62,000 bases of DNA from Phoronis australis (taxonomy: Eukaryota > Phoronida > Phoronidae), in contig NMRA01000067.1 in the NCBI GenBank assembly GCA_002633005.1, forward strand, positions 799,812-861,811. Reading direction: 5' to 3'. Under the pieces are notes generated by a model, which worked only from the letters and a program-made list of their open reading frames with translations, had not been told where the DNA came from and ran no database searches. Every line of letters begins with the position of its first letter. Within the stretch, counting starts at the first letter, position 1. The translations under genes were made by a program, and so were the position numbers. Of this stretch, positions 33,801 through 44,065 are shown piece by piece.

Positions 33801-36800
33801 AGAGAATAGAAGAAAAGCAGAAGTTTCTTAGGTCCACGAATATGAGTTTGACTTATCGGTTTACCTAGTGTTTACCCAGATTTGGTGTGTCATGTTCACC
33901 AACAGGTTTGTTTTTTGTTCAAACGCACTTACTAATTTCGTGTTCAAACATTTTCTAATTGGTCAGGTTATTCATGTGTCACCTGTTTAACCAAGACAAG
34001 TGTGAGTCACAGAATATTTTAACTTTCAGGTATTATGTGGATAGTTTAAAAACTAATTGCAACCATGTGCTGATATTATTCATAAGAATAGGGGTATTTT
34101 TTAGGTTACTTGGGAAACTTGTATTAGTTACTGGTATTGTATTGTATGTATGTTATCTAATACGCCTTCAGAGTCGGAATTTCCTTTGGGCTATTTTTAA
34201 AGGATGGGTAAAATTTCTGTTTGATCGGTGTCTGGCAAAACAGATGGATTTATTATTTTGGGAGACTGCCATGTTTGTGATTAAATAAAAGATTACATTA
34301 CATGGCATTCACTGTTACAATGTTATAGATGTTTAACATCTGTTATCATTAGTGTTGAGTAGTATTACCTAAATTGTCTTGAGTTCCTGGTTTATCATGT
34401 TTCTCATCGAGCTAAGAAGCAGTGCCTGTTCTTAAAACAGTTTTGTAGAATGCCACTCAGCTTTAGTATGGACCATGTATGTGTGATTTTTAGGTGACGT
34501 CTTAGCTTCGATTGATGAGCTGTCTATAGATCACATGACCACTAAAATTGCTCTAAGGATGCACAAGGGTGTATTATCAAGATTCAAACTGCTGTGTACA
34601 ATAAGACTAGTTCCTTCTGAGTTTGTCGAGATCACACAAGTCTTGGTGAGATATCATTAAGTATTGCTAGCGAAGCGTCATGACCTCGCTAGATTTTACT
34701 TGTGATCTTGTGCGACATTTGTGGGACTCTGATTGCACAAGTATCTTTGTGGCATTGAGTCAGTCCAACACCACTTCTCCGCAGTTGTTTATGGTCAATT
34801 CTATTTCATGTTTGGTATTGTTCTTACATAATATGTGCGTTGTTGTTGTAGTCGGGAGCCTGTTCCCACAGAAGCACTGGTGAACCATCACCGTGTGTAT
34901 TTCACCCGTATGGGTGTGAAGACGTGGTAAGTACATATAGTGCAATCATGGGGGCAGAGCGTGTAAGCTAATCAATCATTATCATCTAATGTAATTTTGA
35001 TCTATTTTTGCTTTGTTCAACACCAGCAAGTCCGGGGATGCAGATGTATAGATATATCATATCAGAAACAAACAAAATTTCAAAACCCCGCATGTCGTAT
35101 ATTTGAACAATGATGGGATTTTTTTGATGAATTGCGCAGAACAGGGTTTGATTTGCATGTGGGACCTCTGTCCAGGTCTAAAGTAACGCAACCAAACATG
35201 AAATTACCCATCAGGTGCTGGTTTCAGTTTTAGGGCAACTCGTTGCAATTGACTAACCAAAGAAAATTTAGCTCTGTGTATCCGTAAATTTTCAAGGTCT
35301 ATTTTGTGGATGAAATACAAAGTTAAACTGCAAGATGTCAAGAGTTTTGTTGGTGCCTGCAGCTCAGTGAATGGTGTGGTTTAGGTCTGCACTCTCCTTG
35401 TGTGGGGCGTACAGACACCCTTCGCAGTTTATCTTGAGGTGTGGTTACAAGGAAATCCTATGTGAAACTGATAGAGATGGTATAAATTTGATACAGATAC
35501 TCGATACAGAAAGCTTTTGAAATACTGGAGTAAAGAAAGTGAGTGTCTGAGTAATTCACACGTGACGGACGTCCAGCGTAACAAATCCTTAATTAGTTGT
35601 AATGCAGCTGATACAACACTTTTGTAAATACTGTATGTGAGACAGGATGTACGCAGCAGTTGCAGGAGTGAGTGTGCATAATTGACAATACTGCAGTAGC
35701 GTTCCTTCATACAGATGTTTTACAAGAGTGTTGAAGTTCACTTGCTTGTTTGTTCACCTAAAAGAGTCCACTGATGTTGTCTAATTGATATGAAATTTAC
35801 ATGCACTGTGTCTTGTCAATAGCTTGAGGTTATTTTTATAGGCTGATACACATCCATATGTGTTGCCAAGTTGTGTTAGGAAGGACAATTTCCCTTATTG
35901 TAAAGCTACAGCTCTCATTCTTTGACAAGATTTATTTGAATTTTAGGTTTTTGTGGAAAGATCTCATTAAGAGCTACCAGAGTACTCACACTTATTTATG
36001 GCTTAATGTTTTTCGGTTATTCGATATTTAACGATGTCTTCTGTTTTACTGATAGGGCTAGATTAATTATTTGTGACACTTTTGTTCAGTAACCTTTTAC
36101 TGTAGATCACAAGACTGTCATTCGTAATCATTTTTGTCATCATTATCGTCATCACCACTGTCACCAGCATGATCATCACCACCATCATCTTCATGGTCAT
36201 TTTCATTTGATTTCATAAAATGTTGCTCTCTAAAGGGCTTTTGTCATGTCATGTTTGTTGTATTTTCATCGTATGGTTTAGGTGGACCGTGAAAACCTTG
36301 AGCAACACTATACCGATGCGATATACAACCACTGTTGCTTAATAGTAAAGAAGTTGTCATCGTACAATGGCATTGTTGAAGACATAACAAAACAAGCAGA
36401 CGTACGTAACAGCAGAGTTTATTTCTTATGTTAGTTCCTGATGTGTGTCATTATAAGCTGCCATTTTTGCACATCCCAGGTGCTGAACAGGGAAGAGTTC
36501 TGCATGAGCTATAATTTTTTTTTTTGAGGTCATACAGCAAAATGCTCAAATTGTAGAGCACTGTATAGGCATGCTATTAGTGCCACCTTGTGTGTAAACC
36601 ATACATCATATTTTCTTTGGATTTGCTTGTTTATCTAATTGTCAACCTTTAGAAAAGTGATATTTATTGAAGAATACACAAGACATACAAAGAAATGATG
36701 ACAAACCCAGAAATCGCAAATTGTGAAGACCTTTTGCATTTCATCAAATTATTATTGTTGTTATGCCTTTCAATTGCCTATTTTCAATCCTTAAAAAGAA

Positions 36801-39800
36801 GTATTTTCTAAATCCTTGATCGATTGAAATATCTCAATTCGTGCCTTAAAAGGTCGCACACATTAGGCAAAATATTAAAACTGAAAATTTGCCTAAGATA
36901 GTTTTCTGCCAGCCTTGTTATGTAACATTACCCCCCTAGTGGTGGGCTCAAGCCATATCAGTTAGGTTAGCAGTAGTCTTTATCAGACCATCTGTTTTGG
37001 AACAGTGTCTGACTTGGAGGGAGGGAGGCTACTTTCCACGAAACACCAATATACATATACCTGTAGTCGGAATGCTTGTTAGCCAAAAGCATTCTAATGA
37101 ATATCATTTTACTGGAATGGGAGCCAAAAGCATTCTAATGAATATCATTTAACTGGAATGGGACAAATTTTCTTGTGAATGGCATGAGCAGTGATAATTA
37201 TCTTTTCGCACCGTTCTCTCATGCATTCAATTGGCAACATAACCAAGTACGCTAATCTTAAATCGATGTCAGAAAGCCGTAACATTTACATCACGAAACA
37301 TCCACATATGATGACATATTGTAACTGAAAATATACCTACAAAGATTTCAATCTACTAATTTTTCCCCTGGGATGAAAAACAGAGCAACTCAATTGACAT
37401 AGCCGGGAGTGACACCACTGATAACAGAAAGTACGCTGTTCACGCCGTAACATTGCGCATCTGCAATAAAGTTCTTCAGTTACGAAATTTGTATGGAACT
37501 GTTATTATCATTATTATAATGGACAAAGACACAATGATTACCGTGTATTTATTAACAACTATTTTATCGGGAGTATAGAGCACCAAGAAATCATACAATT
37601 GTGATTGCGCGTAGTAATACCAAACAATTGTGGTCACGTGACCAGAAAAATGGTGTAACTCCTCTATTAGTAGACCAATTTTTGGGATTTAAATACGAAA
37701 TTTGAAAATTTTGCATAGTTAAGACAGATTTGCACAAACCTGAAGACACAGAAAAGCAAAAACAACCCAGTGCAGTATAGAGAAAAATCAAGCACTGGAC
37801 TTCCGTATTTGAGTTGGCTATCTACTAACTTGATGACTGACCAGTGGCGGATTTAGGGGGGGNGGGGGGGGGGGGGCAAGGGGGCCAACTGTATTCTTCG
37901 TATTAACCCAATGCAATATTTCAGTACTGCCAGGCAGCTATGTGGTTTGTAACCTTAGTCAACAAACCCAGCACTGAGGACAACTGAGGAAGGTGGGTAT
38001 GTGTGTGAGATCAAAGGAAACCTGTTCAGTTGGCATGGGCAACAGGGAGGTTTCATCTTGGCTTTTCTACGCCTGATGTAATCATTTTTAGTGATGTGAC
38101 CGGCAGTTTTTGTGAAAATTGTCTTATTGGCTTTAATCTTTGAATGGAATAATTTCTGAAAATTAAACTAGGGACGACTTCATGTTTTAGCTATTTTTAG
38201 GAAATGTTGTCAGCTTTTTATTCACCCTTAGACAACAGAAATTATAGGATGCTAAAGTCGCCTTTTAAAACAATGTTACAAGTCTTCATTTTTGACCACC
38301 CATGTCTTCCTTGTTTAACATTGTTTTTGCATCTTTTGCAGGAACAGAAAGATATAGTGACGTCCCTGAAGCGTTTATTTGATAGATGTTTCACAGATTC
38401 CGGCAGAGTTTTGGCAATCGCAGGAGACACCACAAAAAAATTGTGCAATCTAGAGGTGAGCTTTCAAGGTCACTAGTTCTGACTCAAGGTTTGTCAGTTA
38501 CAGGTCTGCAAAATGATGATTACTGAACAAATGAACACAAATTACTGTGTACAAGTTCACAGCCTGCTGCCTTAAATGGTCACAATTTTCCATCTCCTGC
38601 TTGAAACAAACTTTCTCTTACTTATGGAAACCTTGTCATCTTGCTGTTAGGATTAGGTGGGCGCAGGTTGTTACAGACCGGTGCTGATATCTTTCGGTGC
38701 GACGACTGACTGAAGACTGGTTCGAGTTAATCCTTTATTAATCCCAACCGTATGTTCACAAACCTACTCAAACAAAACGTCTGACGTAATGTCTGTTTAT
38801 GCTCCAGCCAATGCTGCGAAGACTTGTAATGACTTGTGATGAACTTCTGAGACACGTTCAGCAACTGTTACGCTCGTCGATTCAATAACCTGCTGTCTCT
38901 ATAGCTGGCTCTCTATTGACTTTCACTGTAACTGCTGATTCTCTTCACTGCAACTCAACTGTAATCTCCTGATTAACTTTCTTGAACCCACCGATTAACT
39001 GACTTGATCTGACTAAAACAAACCTGTGCTTGTGTATTTATAGCCTAATGCATTGTTCTGGAACTTTACATCAATTCAAGCACATTCTAGAACTTTCCTG
39101 AATCTACCCAACCATTCTACAAACGTACTAGTCTCTAGAATATTCCAGTCTGCATTAACCACTGCCATGCTAGAGTCTTCTAGAAAGTTCCACACCATAC
39201 TGCAGTAAACAAATTACATCATCACTACTGAACTCAGTCTACTAGAAAGTTCCATACTATTCTGTAGTAAACCAATTACATCATCATTGTACTTAACTCA
39301 GGGGTCATGCCAACCAAACTGAATAACAAAACAAAACAATACAACTAATTATACTGTCAGACTATATTCTGACAGTGGCTATAATTTTCTTGTTTTCATC
39401 TGGTACACAAATGCTAAGTGCATACAAACAGCTTTTAAAGCACGTCGTATATGATCTGTGACGGAAAGTGGTGGAATTTTGGTATTGCCTGTTGTCAAAT
39501 GACACCATTGAACATAGTCGGCAGCCCTCGATGCTTGGCTTAATGCCAAATCGCATTTGGCAACCTGACAAAAATCCCAGGTTGCCAAACGAAATCTGAG
39601 GTCGCCAAAACTGAAAATCCCAGGTCGCTAAATAAAATATGAGATTGACGATCCCACGTAAAAATTGTCGAGTAAAAGGGCCCCATTCTCAGTATCTTTC
39701 GCGTACTTCCAATTTCTCCCAGAAAATGATTCTCTTTAACTCAGTTCCTCCCACTAACGCACAGACATAGCATGCAGACGATTGCATACACTGGTGGTGC

Positions 39801-42800
39801 TCATGTCAGTGTGTCATCGATTTTTGCCGACATTTCCGAATTTCGTCTGTTTACTTGTAATTTAAGTGCATTTTTGAAGTTTGCTGACTGCATTATTGGC
39901 AAATGTGCTGATTTCTCGAAATAAACGGAACAGTTGGGAATAACAATGTTGCGTTTTGGCCAAAATAGTAGTAAAAGTCTAATCACAAGCATACACATGA
40001 ATATTCACATATTCATATCCAATGTTTCATTTTATTACAAACAAATCATCTTCAAGGAGATGTAATACGACAGCATTAAATAACAAGGCTTGGAATTTTC
40101 CGCGGAAACGCAGATTTCCGCTTTTTTTTTTCTTATTCCCTGCGCGTATTTTTGTTATATTTCTGCGCAAAAAATCGGATTTGCCATAAAATTTTCGCCG
40201 TAAATTGGTTTCTAACTGCGGCGTTGCCGATGACTCGAAAAGTGGAAACTGCTCTTTATGTTTTGGAGGAATGAAAATCGTAGCCGGGGCGTCTGGGAAT
40301 GCGTGGTTCATCAATGGCGTCTGCATATGGTATTAACCGTGGTGACAAATAGTGCGATTCTGCGGCCAAAAATGCGTGGAGCTTGGATTAGACAGAATAT
40401 TTCGTGGAAAAAATAGGATAAAAGAAACAGTCAATGTGTTCGCAAACAACAAAGGTCTGGGTTTTTGCTCTGTAAACGTTGACAGTGGGACAATTACGGC
40501 GTGCGTGGCCGAATCGCGGAGAACCACCTGAAAACGATGAAACACAAGAAAGAAAAACGTTTTCTGAATGGAAATTCAACCGTAACCGGTATGTCGTTGG
40601 ATTGGAATCGTGGGATGTGAGTGATGTATGAAATTCTTCTGTTTGATCCCACGTGCAAGCCTGTGCCGGCAGTTGCCAAGTTGGCTGCTAGGCCTGAGTT
40701 CGCCAATTTTCCACGTGCCGCCGAAACGGGATACAAAGTGCTATGTTTGTTACTGCAAATGTGTTTTAAGTTGCCGTTGATGTATTCCAATTTATTTTGA
40801 CATTTTTCATCTTTAATTTTTGTTAAAAAGTCTTATTTTGACCGACTCGAGTTTTGCAGTTCAAGAGAGAAGTGGTCACGTGGCAGGCTCTGAAGGATCT
40901 GATTGGTCCAAGCCATTGTTTACAAATTCTGATAGCCTATTTTGAGTGTCCTTGTAGTTATTTTTTATGTCACATAGTTTGTTCTACACCAGCATGGCTT
41001 ATGAACAATTATCTCCTGTAAGTGTTGTTTTAAACTGAAAAATTTGGCCTACTTAGGATTGTGATTGATGTGTTCTGTAGTTTAAAGTATGTTGTTTTTG
41101 ACTTTCATTTTTTCCATGCTAAGAGTTGGGGTATGAGCCACAGGTTTTCGTCTTGACTTTTTTCCAGTGCTTTGGAATTAAATTTTTGTTTGAATTAAAC
41201 GCGCATGTATTTCAGGCTTTCTAGATAATCAGGGTCGATTTTCAATTTTTTTTAATTTTGTATCGTAATTATAAGAACTTAATATAATGAAAATAATTTT
41301 ATAGGTCTCCCTGGTGCAAATCAAGAATAACCTTCTGTCACTCACGACTGCAAATTTTGCATCATTATCTTTATTATTTTAATTATAAAAGATATCTTTT
41401 ATTGCCTTCATTACTGTTACTGATTGTCAGGTACTGCTTAAAATGAGTGCATTTTGCCAACACGACACAGTTACAGGGCATCTTGTGATAATAATGTTTA
41501 CTTTCAATCTGTTGAGGTATGGTTGTTTAGATTGCAATGTGTATTTGGGGCAGTAAAAATTTTCCTCTTTTTTTGCCATGGTTCATTCCAAGCCTTGAAA
41601 TAAAACAAGTCAAAACACAGTATTCCGATAGTCACACTGTTGATGATCACTTGGAAATGCAAAGTGATAGAAAAATGCTGGGAACAAGACAACACCGATC
41701 ACCACAGCTGGAGATTGTAAGCTCCCATGTTCGGGTTTAGGTAATGCTCAACATATTCTTATGCGAATGACTTCCTTTATATGAAATCCCATACAGTGGT
41801 TGTCTCAGTCCAGGACATTCAGATCAGAATAGGCAATATTATGACTAGTCTCTATGATTTAGGACAGCACCACCTGGTAATTATTTATAGAATGTTCTTT
41901 CAATCTGTTTCACAAAATTTATACCATGAATGTAAATTGCCACTATGACATTACAATTAATGTGGTATACCACATGGTATTTTTGCAAAGTAGACAACGG
42001 TGATTTAAGTTTGGATGGTGAATTTTGTCTGTTATTAGGCTTGAATATGGTCAACAATTTAGCTCAGGGTCCAATGACATTAAGCGTTCTGCCCATCAAA
42101 AACTCTTGTTACTGCTTGGTTTCTTACACAAGCACACTACGTTCTCTCATTAGAATTTCTGGCTGTGAGATATGATGTAGTCAAGTTCCCAGATTAGTTT
42201 TGGCCACTGTTGCTATGGAAACTGTTCTATTCCCTAACTGTGATGGTGATCAGCAACTTATCACACCCTATTACAGAGGTTGATCAAACGACTTGCGGAA
42301 TCATTAGACAAGCAGTCTGGTCACATGACCTCATCTAACGTACCCTCCTTGGAACAGTTTGATGAACAGGCTGCTGAGGTATTGGTCCTCCAGGAGAGTG
42401 TTAAAGAGGCAGAACTCCAACTGTTACGCTTGGAAGGGGATTCACAAATAGGTAATTGTCAGGTTATGCCGTTGTGGATATAGAAAACCTGTGTTTGGAG
42501 GTTACCTGGACAGCATTTTGTCAACTTAGTTTCTTGCGTAAGAAGTAAGATCTTGGAAAATCACACGAGTGAAAAGTGAGTGTTTTATGAGTATACTTGT
42601 GAGCCTGTCCTAGCAGAATGGCGACCAGTGAAGTGATTGGATGGTGACGATGAGATGTTGAATTATGGGATAGAATTCATGAATCATGGGATGTAATTCA
42701 CTCCATTACATAAGATTAGATTTCATTCTCCAAGTGCTAGTTATTGTCTTGCAGTCTACAGAACTCAGCCCTTATTTAAATGTAATTACTTTTACAAAAT

Positions 42801-44065
42801 TAATAAGCATTGTTTATCTCGTTATTTATTAAATGCCTTTTAGTTTAAACTGTACAGGAACGCCTTGAAATTTGCTTCTTACAATATGTTGAGAGTATCG
42901 CTCTCAGCTTACTACTGCCTTAAATTGCCAAATGTAATAAACTGTAAAGGTGTATTGGCTTGCTTTTGTCTTGGTCAACAGGAGAATCACCTTTTAACAG
43001 CTGGGAATAACACCTGCACACTATTATGTTCTATTCAGACCTCTATTCAATACAACTGGTATAGTCCTTTTGTTGTTTGTTTTGGGATTTTGCAGTGACC
43101 AAGTATGGCATAAAAAGACAGCTTCACCTGTCATTTGATGGGCCTATATTTGCTTTATCAAACTCGCATTTTCTTATTTTTCGAAGGCTATGCTAGGACT
43201 ATCTGGTTAGTCCAATACATCTAAAATTACAAAATTCCATTGAAGTTATGCTTTAAGCAGATCTTATCATTGGCTAATATAACAGTTTCAGAACACTTTA
43301 AATAATTAAAAAACAATGCAACCAGAGAGCAAATGTGTATTGAGACTGTTAACTCATTGAGGATAAACAAAAAAATGTCATACTGTTTTGCTTAAAAATT
43401 CCATTAAACGTTCCATGTAGAAAACTGTGATGTGTGTGTGACCAGAGTATGTACAGGTGGTTAATTTCTATGATTGTTATAATTTTATTTCAGCCACAAT
43501 CCAGGAACTACCCATTGACTGTGAAACAAAAATTAAAGCTCTTGAGCTCAAGTTTACAGACTATTATAGACAATTCCGTTTTCTTGAGACAACAAGTTAC
43601 AACGGGTCTGCCATTTGGATTATCAAGGATGTCGGAAAGCAAATCCAAGATGCATTGGAAGGTAGAGCTTTGTCGCTTTATAGCCAACCTTTCCACACCA
43701 GTTACTATGGTTACAAGATGTGTGGCCGCATCTACTTGGGGGGTGATGGGATTGGTAAAGGCTCACACGTTTCTTTGTACTTTGTATTAATGCAGGGAGA
43801 GTATGATGCTCTCTTACAGTGGCCGTTCAGACAGAGGGTGACATTATCTATTCTAGATCAAGTTGATGGACTGTACCACTTGGTCGACAGTTTCACTCCT
43901 GATTCTGAGAGCTCTAGTAGCCAGAGACCTTCAGGTTTACATAATGTGGCCATAGGATGCCCCCAGTTTTGTCCGTTGCCTAGGATGCGGCAGCGTCCAT
44001 ATATTGTTGATGATAAGATGTACATTAAGATATCTGTGGACACCACTGGTCTGTACGATCCATAG
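27645..44065 (+). CDS. TRAF: TRAF-family signalling adaptor (TRAF2/3/5 group), 8 coding exons
   Basis: Cytoplasmic adaptor of TNF-receptor/IL-1-type signalling; TRAFs trimerise and bind receptor tails through the MATH domain. Exons: 27645-27875, 29820-29924, 33445-33594, 34852-34926, 36282-36401, 38342-38455, 42277-42451, 43494-44065. All have AG/GT borders and consistent phase, giving 513 residues, a usual TRAF length. Order: RING (about 26-70), three TRAF zinc fingers (95-118, 125-148, 177-204), coiled coil (about 205-345), MATH/TRAF-C (about 352-513). The MATH part has LETTSYNG, YSQPFHTSYYGYKMCGRIYL, WPFRQRVTL and ends VDTTGLYDP. The start at 27645 (MAYSKL) is the first Met giving a TRAF-like N terminus; an upstream exon cannot be excluded. 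Odd: a RING Cys is replaced and only three fingers are present. The subgroup is uncertain. Confidence 0.93.
28320..28415 (+). pseudogene. THAP-domain N terminus in the P-like element
   Basis: ATG at 28320 begins MPHCCCVPGCTNYRLTRAL, then GVPLHRR. The Met-Pro-x-x-Cys...Val-Pro-Gly-Cys-x-Asn start and later His match the beginning of a THAP zinc finger. A stop follows after 31 codons, so either an intron starts here or the copy is broken. The THAP C-x2-H-F half is not visible before the gap. Confidence 0.6.
28504..28771. other. Assembly gap (268 N)
   Basis: Run of N inside the P-like element in TRAF intron 1. Confidence 0.99.
29118..29638 (-). repeat. MITE family M1, copy A
   Basis: About 520 bp starting CTTTCATACAGACTTAACTC and ending TATGAAAGGACCTTT. 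It matches copy B (31430-31915) along its length in inverted orientation: GCTTCGGTAGTTAA, GTAGGTGACGCTGTCGTCAT, AAAATATAAGCAACTATTAG and CTCCCCAAAACGTCG. It contains repeated GTTAACTTyGAT-like motifs. No coding capacity. Confidence 0.75.
29820..29924 (+). CDS. TRAF exon 2: first half of zinc finger 1
   Basis: Acceptor TGTTTTAG|GTG, donor CAG|GTAGGT, 35 codons, phase 0 on both sides. Encodes ARIEISKLLVYCRYRKFGCQ and VTPSWKDLQ, giving C95 and C102 of a CX6CX11HX3C finger completed by the next exon. Confidence 0.9.
31010..31045. repeat. GATA-type simple repeat
   Basis: ATAGATAGATATATAGATAG and neighbours, a short (ATAG)n tract in TRAF intron 2. Confidence 0.85.
31430..31915 (+). repeat. MITE family M1, copy B
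   Basis: Inverted relative to copy A. Starts ATGTCGATGCGTCGATGTTT and ends AATATGAAAGGGCC. The interior carries GCGTCGACGCTGTGGTGCAG, TATCGAAGTTATCGCCAGGT and TGACGACAGCGTCACCTACT. It lies in TRAF intron 2. Confidence 0.75.
32633..33266 (+). repeat. MITE family M1, copy C
   Basis: Bounded by perfect inverted GCAAGGCCCTT/AAGGGCCTTGC, with TTGCAA at both outer edges (either a 6-bp target duplication or part of the terminus). The interior shares TTGAATCGAAGTCAACAGCA, AAGCGTCGACACTTCG and GGTTCGGTAGT with A and B but is more diverged in the middle. Confidence 0.65.
33445..33594 (+). CDS. TRAF exon 3: zinc finger 1 end and zinc finger 2
   Basis: Acceptor ATATTTTCAG|GAA, donor CAG|GTAAAG, 50 codons, phase 0. 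Encodes EHLHRCKFKPVPC, FYKSYGCSTELPQDEIKDHE and KSCCF. H114 and C118 complete finger 1; C125, C132, H144 and C148 form finger 2 (CX6CX11HX3C). A perfect donor consensus GTAAGT lies inside the exon at 33461-33466. Confidence 0.93.
34852..34926 (+). CDS. TRAF exon 4: start of zinc finger 3
   Basis: Acceptor TTGTTGTAG|TCG, donor GTG|GTAAGT, 25 codons, phase 0. Encodes SGACSHRSTGEPSPC and VFHPYGCEDV, with C177 and C184 of the last TRAF finger. Confidence 0.88.
36130..36205. repeat. ATC/CAT-rich imperfect simple repeat
   Basis: TCATCATTATCGTCATCACC and similar trinucleotides in TRAF intron 4; a similar tract occurs at 57200-57262. Confidence 0.75.
36282..36401 (+). CDS. TRAF exon 5: end of zinc finger 3 and coiled-coil start
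   Basis: Acceptor TGGTTTAG|GTG, donor GAC|GTACGT, 40 codons, phase 0. Encodes VDRENLEQHYTDAIYNHCCL then a heptad-like IVKKLSSYNGIVEDITKQAD. H196 and H204 complete a CX6CX11HX7H finger, the usual form of the last TRAF finger. Confidence 0.9.
37081..37162. repeat. Short tandem duplication (about 42 bp x 2)
   Basis: AGCCAAAAGCATTCTAATGA plus ATATCATTT(T/A)ACTGGAATGGG occurs twice in a row in TRAF intron 5. Confidence 0.85.
37842..37890 (+). repeat. GGCGGATT-type repeat terminus with G run
   Basis: CAGTGGCGGATTTAGGGGGG followed by a G run with one N at 37863. Same terminus as the repeats at 12316 and 48109. Confidence 0.55.
38342..38455 (+). CDS. TRAF exon 6: coiled coil
   Basis: Acceptor CTTTTGCAG|GAA, donor GAG|GTGAGC, 38 codons, phase 0. 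Encodes EQKDIVTSLKRLFDRCF and VLAIAGDTTKKLCNLE, a charged helical stretch joining the zinc fingers to the MATH domain. Confidence 0.88.
38645..39374 (-). mobile_element. Solo LTR, antisense in TRAF intron 6, with heat-shock-element promoter
   Basis: On the minus strand it begins TGTCAGAATATAGTCTGACA and ends CCTAATCCTAACA, so it has TG...CA ends. A TATA box (CTATAAATA, complement of 39035-39043) is followed 300 bases downstream by AATAAA (complement of 38734-38739), the U3-R-U5 layout of an LTR. Upstream of the TATA, in U3, a segment of about 60 bp is tandemly doubled (39181-39237 and 39242-39296) and heat-shock elements cluster. No flanking target duplication was recognised and no internal sequence adjoins. 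The exact ends are therefore uncertain and the family is not identified. Confidence 0.65.
39035..39252 (-). promoter_or_regulatory. TATA box with five clusters of perfect heat-shock elements
   Basis: Alternating TTC/GAA at strict 5-bp phase: 39056-39063 (TTCtgGAA), 39085-39102 (TTCtaGAActTTCctGAA, four units), 39138-39145 (GAAtaTTC), 39178-39190 (TTCtaGAAagTTC, three units), 39245-39252 (GAAagTTC). This makes 13 perfect pentamers in about 200 bp, all 13-215 bp upstream of the minus-strand TATA at 39035-39043. HSF trimers bind nGAAn arrays of this kind. Activity is inferred, not shown. Confidence 0.7.
39375..42276. other. TRAF intron 6, remainder
   Basis: Non-coding by context. It holds a small GTTGCCAAA/GTCGCCAAA repeat near 39557-39630 and several anonymous minus-strand frames at 40027-40790 without domains. 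Confidence 0.6.
42277..42451 (+). CDS. TRAF exon 7: coiled coil
   Basis: Acceptor CTATTACAG|AGG, donor ATAG|GTAATT, ends in phase 1. Encodes RLIKRLAESLDKQSG, SLEQFDEQAAEVLVLQESV and KEAELQLLRLEG, with clear heptad-type leucines. Confidence 0.88.
43494..44065 (+). CDS. TRAF exon 8: end of coiled coil and MATH/TRAF-C domain
   Basis: Acceptor TTTTATTTCAG|CC restores the frame (phase 1 to 2). The whole MATH domain is in one exon, as in vertebrate TRAF3-type genes. Landmarks: FLETTSYNGSAIWIIKDVG, LSLYSQPFHTSYYGYKMCGR, GGDGIGKGSHVSLYF, GEYDALLQWPFRQRVTL, IGCPQFCPL and ISVDTTGLYDP, then TAG. The FCPL segment is closer to TRAF2, the start and end closer to TRAF3/5, so it stays in the TRAF2/3/5 group. 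Confidence 0.96.

Noticed and set aside
34497-34650. Possible extra TRAF exon after TTTTTAG at 34491-34497
   Set aside because: The in-phase frame stops at once. The open frame has no zinc-finger pattern and would break the phase.
39355-39374. The terminal palindrome TGTCAGA...TCTGACA as a DNA-transposon end
   Set aside because: The other edge (TGTTAGGATTAGG) does not match it, while TATA, AATAAA and TG...CA order favour an LTR. The boundary is still not certain.
40027-40790. Cluster of minus-strand frames in TRAF intron 6 as a nested gene
   Set aside because: Short overlapping frames without domain or splice logic.
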